Assembly (NCBI GenBank): GCA_028282545.1
Contig: JANQHT010000146.1
Span: forward strand, 1 to 64,000
DNA from: Spirochaetales bacterium
GTDB taxonomy: Bacteria; Spirochaetota; Spirochaetia; DSM-27196; Alkalispirochaetaceae
Length of the DNA: 64,000 nucleotides
Reading direction: 5' to 3'
Below are positions 54,616 to 61,884 of the stretch, one piece after another. The translations under genes and the position numbers were made by a program. The number at the start of each line of letters is the position of its first letter. Position 1 is the stretch's first letter. Under the pieces are notes generated by a model, which was given only the letters and a program-made list of their open reading frames with translations, was not told the DNA's origin and made no database searches.

Positions 54616-54644
54616 TTGACAAAGGTATACCGCAATCCTATTGT
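54616..54644 (+). promoter_or_regulatory. Strong promoter, probably leaderless, of the lipoprotein triad
   Basis: TTGACA (54616-54621), 17-bp spacer, TATTGT (54639-54644). Only seven bases (TAACCCC) separate the -10 box from the ATG at 54652, so transcription would start at or one base before the start codon. Confidence 0.75.
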
Positions 54645-54651
54645 TAACCCC

Positions 54652-55257
54652 ATGAAACCGATTCGGATAGCAATGATACTCGTCGTAGTGATCCTGGTGG
54701 CGGGGTGCGTTACCCCGGCGCGTACGGTACAGCGCACGTCTGCCGATACCCAGACCGATTTGAGCGGCCGGTGGAACGATACGGACAGTCGCCTCGTGGC
54801 GGAGGAGATGATTCGGGATATGACCGGCCGCCCATGGCTGGACGACTTTTCCCGCGATGAGGGGCGCAAGCCGGTCCTGATCGTGGGGCGAATCCGGAAC
54901 CTGAGCAGCGAACATATCGATACGACGCCCTTTGTGAAGGATATCGAGCGTGAGCTGATCAACGGCGGGCGCGTTACCTTCGTGGCGAGTTCGGCCGAGC
55001 GCGAGGACATCCGCGAGGAGCGCATGGACCAGCAACTGGAAGCCTCCGATGAGACGATCAAGCGTCTGGGAGAAGAGACCGGCGCCGATTTTTTCCTCAT
55101 TGGCGCGATCACGTCGCAGGTTGATGCCATCGAAGGTGAACGCGCCACGCTGTACCAGGTTGACATGGAACTGATCAACATCGAGACGAACGAAAAGGTG
55201 TGGATCGGTACCAAGAAGATCAAGAAACTTGTCGAGCAACGCAAAGCGCGCTGGTAG
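54652..55257 (+). CDS. LpoB-like lipoprotein (penicillin-binding protein activator family)
   Basis: A 201-residue lipoprotein (lipobox VAGC, Cys19). The domain matches COG3417/LpoB: RLVAEEMIRDMTGRPWLDDF, PVLIVGRIRNLSSEHIDTTPF, and TGADFFLIGAITSQVDAIEG. In E. coli LpoB activates PBP1b from the outer membrane; whether this protein does so is inference. The ATG at 54652 lacks a Shine-Dalgarno and begins at the predicted transcription start. First gene of a three-lipoprotein operon. Confidence 0.88.
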   Translation: MKPIRIAMILVVVILVAGCVTPARTVQRTSADTQTDLSGRWNDTDSRLVAEEMIRDMTGRPWLDDFSRDEGRKPVLIVGRIRNLSSEHIDTTPFVKDIERELINGGRVTFVASSAEREDIREERMDQQLEASDETIKRLGEETGADFFLIGAITSQVDAIEGERATLYQVDMELINIETNEKVWIGTKKIKKLVEQRKARW

Positions 55258-55261
55258 GCTC

Positions 55262-56662
55262 GTGCGGCGCCTGGTGCTGATCGCGGCGGCCACGATCCTG
55301 GCCGCCGGGTGTATGACCACGCGAAACGAGGCGTTTGTCGAGGTGGACCAGGCGGCCGCCGAGGGGCGCTTCGATTACGCGGCGGAACGCCTCTCCGGGG
55401 GCGAGCGCGACACCTTCTATTCACCCAAGGACAAGGTCCTCTACTACCTCGACGTCGGTATGCTCCAACATTACGCCGACACGTACTCGGAAAGCACACA
55501 GAACCTGACCGAGGCGGAGTTTCTCATCGAGGAGTACTTCACCAAGAGCATCAGCCAGGGCGCGGCGTCGCTCCTTCTCAACGACACCGTTCTGGACTAC
55601 GCCGGTGAGGATTACGAGGACATCTATCTCAACGTCTTCAAGGCGCTCAACTTTCTCGGTGCCGGCGATGTGGACGGAGCGTTCGTCGAAATTCGGCGGA
55701 TCGATATCAAGCTCAACCTGCTCGAGGACAAGTACGCCGGCCTGGCGGAACAGTACAACCGCTCCGAGGACGCCAGGATCGAGATTGAGCCGGGCGAAAA
55801 CCGCTTCTACAACTCCGCACTGGCCCGGTACATTAGTTTGCTCCTCTACCGCTCCGAGGGGGATTACGACAGCGCCCGGATCGACTACCAGGAGATGCAG
55901 GAGGCCTTCGCCCGCCAGGGGAACATCTACGGATTTCCAATGCCCCTGGACGAGACCGTTCTAAATCGTCCCGACGGTGCCCGTATCAGCGTCCTCGCCT
56001 TTTCCGGCCGTGCGCCGGTCAAGCGGGCGCACACGCTGTACGTCATCACCGGCGACGACCAGGTGACGATCATCGCCGACAACGAGGACGATTCGGGGCG
56101 TTTGATCCTCGAAAACTGGACGACCTTCTACTTCCCCGGTATTGAAGGGGGATACCGATTCAAGTTCCAGCTCCCCTGGCTCGATCTGCGCGGCAGCACG
56201 GTGGACACCATCCGGGTCATCATCGACGGTGTACCGATTGGTGAGCTTGCGTTGCTCGAAGACATGGAACGGATAGCCCAGGACACTTTCCAGGTCCGCT
56301 ATCCCCTGATATTCCTCAAGACCGTAACCAGAACGGTGGTCAAGGGAGTAATCGCGGAACGCGGAAAACAACAGATAGAGGACGCGGCGCTCGAATCGGG
56401 AAGTACCCTGGGCCTCGCGGCGGGCCTGCTCGGAACGATCGTAGCGGATGTGGCGGTGGACGCCAGCGAACAGGCGGATCTACGCCTCTCCCGGTACTTT
56501 CCCGCGTACGCGCACGTGGGCGAATGGGACGTTGCTCCCGGCGAACACACGATCGAAATCGAGTACTTCTCCGGCGGGAATCTCGTATTCGTTGACAACC
56601 TCGGTACGGTTCGCGTGGGCGAACAGGGCGTGAACCTCCTCACGTCCTTTGTGAACAGGTAA
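55262..56662 (+). CDS. COG3014-type lipoprotein
   Basis: A 466-residue lipoprotein (lipobox AAGC, Cys17). The N-terminal half is helical with TPR-like features (GRFDYAAERL, KDKVLYYLDVGMLQHYAD), and the second half is beta-rich (YGFPMPLDETVLNRPDGARISVLAFSGRAP). This is the COG3014 family, regularly found between LpoB-like and LPP20-like genes. The GTG at 55262 was preferred over a TTG at 55229 because the signal peptide begins there. It follows the first lipoprotein gene by four bases. Confidence 0.83.
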   Translation: MRRLVLIAAATILAAGCMTTRNEAFVEVDQAAAEGRFDYAAERLSGGERDTFYSPKDKVLYYLDVGMLQHYADTYSESTQNLTEAEFLIEEYFTKSISQGAASLLLNDTVLDYAGEDYEDIYLNVFKALNFLGAGDVDGAFVEIRRIDIKLNLLEDKYAGLAEQYNRSEDARIEIEPGENRFYNSALARYISLLLYRSEGDYDSARIDYQEMQEAFARQGNIYGFPMPLDETVLNRPDGARISVLAFSGRAPVKRAHTLYVITGDDQVTIIADNEDDSGRLILENWTTFYFPGIEGGYRFKFQLPWLDLRGSTVDTIRVIIDGVPIGELALLEDMERIAQDTFQVRYPLIFLKTVTRTVVKGVIAERGKQQIEDAALESGSTLGLAAGLLGTIVADVAVDASEQADLRLSRYFPAYAHVGEWDVAPGEHTIEIEYFSGGNLVFVDNLGTVRVGEQGVNLLTSFVNR

Positions 56663-56671
56663 GGAGTTCAG

Positions 56672-57715
56672 ATGAAACGGTTTACGGTGGTTGGAATGAG
56701 CATCGTTCTGGCGGTTCTCATCGCTGGATGCGCGAGCGCTCCCTCCGGGGCGCCCCGTGGCGGCAACGACGAGCCGGAATGGCTGCTCAATCCCGCCTCG
56801 GCCTATCCCGACGAGATGTTTCTCTCGGCGGTGGGATCCGGGGACACCCGGGCCGCGGCCGAACAAAATGCCGCGGCGGGAATAGCCCAGATATTCGAGG
56901 CGCGCGTCTCCGTGGACATGCGCACCGCCGAGCGATACCAGGAACTCGTGAGCGGCAGCTCAACGCTCACCGAGAGCGAAGTCCAGTTGACGCAGTCCGT
57001 CAGTATTCGTTCAGACCAGACGTTGCTGAACATACAATACGGCGAGTCCTTTACCGACGCCATGGGTCGCGTCTCGGTGATTGCGTACCTCGAACGTATC
57101 CCCACCGGTCGCATTTACGCCGACCTGATCCAGAAAAACGGCACCCAGGTGGAGAACTTCCGTGCCGAATCGGGCGCCGGCGGCGATCTCGTTCGGCAAT
57201 ACGCCTTCCTCAGTGCGGCCTCCGTGGTCGCCGCCAACAACGAGGTCCTGCGGGACCAGTTGCGGATCATCGCCCCCGGTTTTGGTGAACTGGCGCAGGT
57301 TGGATACGACTACGACGACCTCCTCCGTGAGAAGGCGGACCTGGCGGCGCGCATGACGGTGAGCGTTGCGGTCGACAACGACGAAGGCGGGAGAATAGCC
57401 GGGGCCGTTCGCGAAGCGCTGAGCGAAGAGCGCTTCCCCTCGGCGGAGAGCGCGGTGCTCGCCGTTCGCGGCAGCGTCCGGATGGAACCCACGGAGATCA
57501 ATCCCGACTACAAGTCGGTTCGCTGGTATCTCAATCTCGAGATGGTCGGACCCGACGGGCGCGCCCTGGTCACCTATGACAACCAGGAACGCGCCTCCGG
57601 CGTCTCGGAAGAAGCGGCCCAGGCGTTCGCCTACGCCGATATCGAGGAAGCGGTCCGGAAGGACTTCGTCGGCGCCATGCGCGCCTATTTCGACGGAATG
57701 GTACTGGGCCGGTAG
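56672..57715 (+). CDS. LPP20-family lipoprotein
   Basis: A 347-residue lipoprotein (lipobox IAGC, Cys20, Ser/Ala/Pro linker). The LPP20 domain is clear: PDEMFLSAVGSGDTRAAAEQNAAAGIAQIFEA in outline and the following VSIRSDQTLLNIQYGESFTDAMGRVSVIAYLER. A C-terminal beta-rich domain of about 170 residues follows. ATG at 56672 is preceded by AAGGAG. Third gene of the LpoB/COG3014/LPP20 operon; role in the envelope is likely but undefined. Confidence 0.88.
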   Translation: MKRFTVVGMSIVLAVLIAGCASAPSGAPRGGNDEPEWLLNPASAYPDEMFLSAVGSGDTRAAAEQNAAAGIAQIFEARVSVDMRTAERYQELVSGSSTLTESEVQLTQSVSIRSDQTLLNIQYGESFTDAMGRVSVIAYLERIPTGRIYADLIQKNGTQVENFRAESGAGGDLVRQYAFLSAASVVAANNEVLRDQLRIIAPGFGELAQVGYDYDDLLREKADLAARMTVSVAVDNDEGGRIAGAVREALSEERFPSAESAVLAVRGSVRMEPTEINPDYKSVRWYLNLEMVGPDGRALVTYDNQERASGVSEEAAQAFAYADIEEAVRKDFVGAMRAYFDGMVLGR

Positions 57716-57724
57716 TCTCTACCG
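57710..57724. terminator. Hairpin holding both stop codons of convergent genes
   Basis: CGGTAG-TCT-CTACCG is a perfect 6-bp stem with a 3-base loop. The TAG of the LPP20 gene (57713-57715) and the TAG of the HD-domain gene (57719-57721, minus strand) are mirror images inside it. It may end transcription from both sides, though no U-tract is present. Confidence 0.45.
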
Positions 57725-59221
57725 CCGGCCGCGTTTCTCTTCCACGAAGTCGAGGAAGATGTCGAAGAGGATCGGATCGATTTTGAGGTTTTGTCCGAGA
57801 AACTCGTTGCGCATCATCTCGATCGCCCCGGATTCAGACAGCGGCTGTCGGTACTTTCGGTCCTTGTCGGTGAGGGAGTCGAAGATGTCCACGATTTCGA
57901 GCATTTTTGCCGGGAAATAGGCGATGACCTCGTAGTCCAAGAGCGGTTCCATGGTGTACGCCATTACGTAGTCCTGGGTGACCTCCGGGTTCGCCTGTTT
58001 GTACCCGTCCAGGAATTCCCGGAAGTACCCGTACCCGGCGGGGTTGCCGTAGTATTCGTGGTGGTAGCCCGTGATCAACGCCGCCTCGCGGGGGTAACTG
58101 GTCTTCTCCATGACCGCCCGATACCCGATCTTGACGTGGCGGACCACGGTTTCGCGATCGTATGCGGCTTCACCCTCGTGGTACTCGATGTCCTCCGCCT
58201 TGCCGACATCGTGAACCAGGAAGCCCGTGGCGAACTTGTTGAGTTCGACCTCGTCGAGACTCTTCATTCCCCCCAGGAACACCCGTTCCAGCGTCACGTG
58301 GTCTTCGTGGAGGTGCGGCAGAAGGTAGCGGTAGCGCTCCTTGTATTGCTTTGCGAACTTCACTCGAATCCGATTGGCGATACCGCGGGTGAGAACCTGT
58401 CGATTGTAAAAGAGAAGAAAATCGAGACCGTTCAGAAAGACGCGCGTCATGTGACGCAACACGGTCCCGTTCGACTTCTGCACAACCGCGTTGACCAGCG
58501 ATTCGTCGAAGAGATCGGCGTTGAGAAGTTTTGTGGTCGACTTCACGAGCTGCCGCGTCTCTTTGACGAGGTCTTCCGTATACTGCCGGGCCTGTTCGTT
58601 GCCCATACGGATAGCCTCGTTGATCGTGGCCCGGTTCGAGAGCGTGGCGCTTTCGGAAGCCGAGACGAGTGCTTCCGCCACCTCCTCCGGTTCAGCCGCT
58701 TCGGCCCGCGCCAGTTCCTCGAGCCGGTTCGTATGCTTCCGAATGCCCTCCGTCCGTTCTCGCACGTTTAGGGATGTGATACGCTCATACGATTCCCCGA
58801 AGTTGGCCCCGCCGTGCTCCTCCGTTTCGATCGGCTCCAACTCGTCCAGCAGTTCCTCCTCGCCGCCGCCATCGTCGCCGGTCCGTGGACCTCCGGGCGC
58901 GTCAGTCTGGGGTGCGGCCGGCGGTGCGCCGTCCTTGATGGTCAGATCGAGAGCGCGGGCACGCTGTTCGGCTGAAGCGAGCTGGAGAATCTCCTCGGCT
59001 TCATCCTTTTCGAGGTAGTACTGCCACGTGCCCGCCTCGCTCTTCCAGAACGATTTGTTGTGGTCGTAGAGGGCGCGAAAGAGCATTCGTTTCAACCGGC
59101 CCGTCTTGCGATGCCGGCACACGACGGTGTGCCGGTGACGGACCATGACCTGTATCACGCGTGAGTTCTTGTTGATGACGTCGGCAAGTTGGACGGCTTT
59201 GGCTTTCAAGAGGGGCTCCAA
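57719..59221 (-). CDS. HD-domain phosphohydrolase-like protein
   Basis: A 500-residue cytoplasmic protein. Residues 1-85 form a small unrecognised domain; 90-140 is a Pro/Gly/Glu-rich linker; 150-290 is helical; 295-500 is an HD domain with FLVHDVGKAEDIEYHEG, YHHEYYGNPAGYG and later Asp residues, resembling HD-GYP-type folds but lacking a canonical GYP. Cyclic-di-GMP phosphodiesterase activity is possible but not shown. The start is uncertain: TTG at 59219-59221 gives the longest protein-like form; ATG at 59144-59146 is an alternative. Divergent from addB, convergent with the LPP20 gene. Confidence 0.75.
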   Translation of the reverse strand: MEPLLKAKAVQLADVINKNSRVIQVMVRHRHTVVCRHRKTGRLKRMLFRALYDHNKSFWKSEAGTWQYYLEKDEAEEILQLASAEQRARALDLTIKDGAPPAAPQTDAPGGPRTGDDGGGEEELLDELEPIETEEHGGANFGESYERITSLNVRERTEGIRKHTNRLEELARAEAAEPEEVAEALVSASESATLSNRATINEAIRMGNEQARQYTEDLVKETRQLVKSTTKLLNADLFDESLVNAVVQKSNGTVLRHMTRVFLNGLDFLLFYNRQVLTRGIANRIRVKFAKQYKERYRYLLPHLHEDHVTLERVFLGGMKSLDEVELNKFATGFLVHDVGKAEDIEYHEGEAAYDRETVVRHVKIGYRAVMEKTSYPREAALITGYHHEYYGNPAGYGYFREFLDGYKQANPEVTQDYVMAYTMEPLLDYEVIAYFPAKMLEIVDIFDSLTDKDRKYRQPLSESGAIEMMRNEFLGQNLKIDPILFDIFLDFVEEKRGRR

Positions 59222-59280
59222 TCCAGAAAAATACGCCCATTCATGTACAATCGCAAGTCATTCACCTACTCTGGCGGAAT

Positions 59281-61884
59281 ATGATCTCCTCCGCCGTCTC
59301 CACGGCGTTTGCCGCCCCGGAAGCGCTCCTCGTCTTTCCCTCGGAAGTCGCGGCGCGATTCTGGCGGCGATGGCTCGTTTCCCGGGGCGGATACCGGGCG
59401 CTCCTGTCGGAGCGGTGCCTCTCGTGGGATTCATTCAAGGAACGGTACCTTTCCGTCCGCGATGAACGGCGTCCCGCCTCCCGCCTCGTGCGTACCGTCT
59501 TCGCGGCGCGCCTCCTTTCCACAAACGAGGAACACCCCTTTCTCGCTTCGCTGATCGATCCGGCCTTCGCCTCGTACGGGCAAGCGTCGGCCGCTGCCCT
59601 GGCGCGGTCGCTCCCGTCTCTCGACCGCATCGTTCGCCATCCGCGTTTCCGGGCATTGGGCGAGCGGCGGCGATCGGACTTCCGGGAGATCCACCGGCGG
59701 TACACGACGTTCCTCGAACGGAACGACCGGTTCGAACCGGAGTGGGAATTGCAGCGGCGCACCGAGTCGGGAAGCGGCACCTCCGATTTCGGCGGCTATC
59801 GCCCCGTTGTCTTCTTCCCGAAACTGATCGATGACTTCGCGACATTTGAACCGCACCTGTCGGGCGTGCCGACCGTTCCCGTTGAGCGTATCGGACGGGA
59901 CCACCCGGTGCCGGTGGTCCGGGTTTATCCGGACTTCAGGGCGGAGATCGACGCCGTCCTGGAGCGGGTCGAGACGCTTCTGCACAGCGGCGTACCTCCC
60001 CAGCACATCGTGATCACCGCCGTCGAGGCGGTAGAGGTCGCGGACGTGATCGCTTCGAGGGCGTCGGTACGCGGAATTCCGTTCCGTGTTCAGGCGGGAA
60101 AACCCCTTTCCGAAGTTCCCGGCGGATCCATCTTCGAACGGCTGGACGAGGTTTTTCGGTCGCGCTTTGCCGTTCAGTCGGTTGCCGGGCTTATTCTCGA
60201 TCGCTCGGTGCCGTGGAGAGGCGAGGGTGAACTCTCACACATCGCCGCTTTCGGTTTTGCATCGCACTGTTACAGCGACGCAGAGTGGCGCCGCGCCTTT
60301 GCCCTCGCCGGTGCCTCCGCCGAAGAGCTGCGCGAGCGGTACTCCACGCTCGTTCGCGACTCGCGCAGGCTCCAGCGGGCGACCTCCTTCGCCGCATTAC
60401 GAGCCGCCGTCCGCGCATTTTTCGATCGCCAGGTGGACCACGCCCGGTGGTACTTCGGGGCGGAGCGCGTCTATGAGCAGGTTCTCACCCTGCTCGACGA
60501 AGCTGCTCACGACGCGGACGCCGTGATAGGGGATCTCTCGCCGTGGCGACTCTTCCTGGGGATTCTGCGGGACCGACGATACGTCCCGCGATCACCGGCC
60601 GGTGCGGTAACGTTGTACGACTATCGCGTGGCGGCTGGGACGGAACCCGCCTATCACTTCGTGGTGGGCGCCGGCCAGGTAGCCACGCGAATCGCGGAAA
60701 CGGTACCGTTCGGGATACGTGCGGAGGAACGGGAGCTGCTAAAGTGGAGTAGCGTCGATCGCAGCGCGCTCTTCACCTCCGCCTATACGTGGTCGGGAGA
60801 GACCGTTTGGTATTCAGCCGCCCGGGTAGGGCCGCGGGCGGCACACATCCCCGTTGTCACCCTGTCGTCGGAGTCCGTCGAACCATCGGTGGACCGGGAC
60901 CGCTGGTGGTACGACCGGAACGCCCCACCCCCGGAGCACCTATCCGCCGTTGATGCGGGGGGCTTGCGGGTGTTCCTCGAAACCGGTGCGACCCCGGCGG
61001 CATCCGATTTCCAGCGGATGCCGGTGCCGGCGTCCTCGCTCGCCAAAACGAGGCCGGTGGAGCACCTGTCGCCGACTTCGCTCGAAACGTTCCAGCAATG
61101 CCCCTTTGCGTTCTTTCTGCGCCACCGGCTGGAGGTGGATACCGAACCGTACGGCTATCGCGGTGTGGATGCCCGGACCCGGGGTACGCTCTATCACCGT
61201 TCCCTGGAGGCGGCGGTCGCGCAGGAAAGGCCCGATTGCCGGGCGATCGTCGAGTCCGTCGCGAACCGTGCCGACATCGCGCGTAGCGTGCCGGTCTGGG
61301 CGCTTCCGTCGCTGATCGATCGAGTAACTTCCGACGTTGAGTGGTCGCTTCGCTCTCTCACGGCTCTGACACAGGTTGGTGAACTGGAGTCGGAGGTTAC
61401 GATTGCAAAAGACGCGCCGGGTGTCCCGCTCATGGGCACCGTTGACCTCCTGGTCTCCGACGGGGAGAGCGCCGCGATCGTAGACTACAAGACGGGCCGG
61501 GCCCCCACGTTCATCCAGGTATGGGGCGTCCCGGAAGGGGCGGACGCGCCGGAATTCGAAAACGCCTCGCACCCGCAGTTGCCGTTCTATGCGCTCCTGA
61601 TTGAACTCGCCCGGGATACTCCGGTGGGACGCCTGGCGTTTCTGCTTCCACGGGATCGTCGTGTCACCTGGTTGGCCGATCCAAACGGCACGAGCCGGCA
61701 ACGGGCCGGCGCGGCGATGCTTTCCGCGACGCCCGGGGAACTGCCGCGGTACATACAGTCCGTGTGGCAACGGATTCAGGAGGGGCGCTACCAATGCCCC
61801 GAGGACAAACCGTGTGACGGTTGCCGGTGGAGATCGGTGTGCAGACGCTGCTTCGTCGTTCGTATGCCCGGGAGCGCTTCGTGA
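59281..61884 (+). CDS. addB: AddB-like exonuclease subunit with Fe-S nuclease domain
   Basis: An 867-residue AddB-type partner of the AddA helicase-nuclease, which processes double-strand breaks for recombination. The N-terminal part is a degenerate helicase-like region (LVFPSEVAARFWRRWL). The C-terminal PD-(D/E)xK nuclease has GTVDLLVSDGESAAIVDYKTG, and the four Cys of the family's [4Fe-4S] cluster are in place: Cys607 (FQQCPFAFF) and Cys845, Cys848, Cys854 (C-x2-C-x5-C near the C terminus). ATG at 59281; TACAAT at 59246-59251 is a likely -10 box. The stop overlaps the addA GTG. Confidence 0.88.
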   Translation: MISSAVSTAFAAPEALLVFPSEVAARFWRRWLVSRGGYRALLSERCLSWDSFKERYLSVRDERRPASRLVRTVFAARLLSTNEEHPFLASLIDPAFASYGQASAAALARSLPSLDRIVRHPRFRALGERRRSDFREIHRRYTTFLERNDRFEPEWELQRRTESGSGTSDFGGYRPVVFFPKLIDDFATFEPHLSGVPTVPVERIGRDHPVPVVRVYPDFRAEIDAVLERVETLLHSGVPPQHIVITAVEAVEVADVIASRASVRGIPFRVQAGKPLSEVPGGSIFERLDEVFRSRFAVQSVAGLILDRSVPWRGEGELSHIAAFGFASHCYSDAEWRRAFALAGASAEELRERYSTLVRDSRRLQRATSFAALRAAVRAFFDRQVDHARWYFGAERVYEQVLTLLDEAAHDADAVIGDLSPWRLFLGILRDRRYVPRSPAGAVTLYDYRVAAGTEPAYHFVVGAGQVATRIAETVPFGIRAEERELLKWSSVDRSALFTSAYTWSGETVWYSAARVGPRAAHIPVVTLSSESVEPSVDRDRWWYDRNAPPPEHLSAVDAGGLRVFLETGATPAASDFQRMPVPASSLAKTRPVEHLSPTSLETFQQCPFAFFLRHRLEVDTEPYGYRGVDARTRGTLYHRSLEAAVAQERPDCRAIVESVANRADIARSVPVWALPSLIDRVTSDVEWSLRSLTALTQVGELESEVTIAKDAPGVPLMGTVDLLVSDGESAAIVDYKTGRAPTFIQVWGVPEGADAPEFENASHPQLPFYALLIELARDTPVGRLAFLLPRDRRVTWLADPNGTSRQRAGAAMLSATPGELPRYIQSVWQRIQEGRYQCPEDKPCDGCRWRSVCRRCFVVRMPGSAS

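Noticed and set aside
53802-55499. A 565-codon extension of the LPP20-like lipoprotein frame
   Set aside because: The extension is antisense to the LpoB-like and COG3014 genes; the signal peptide and lipobox fix the start at 54587.
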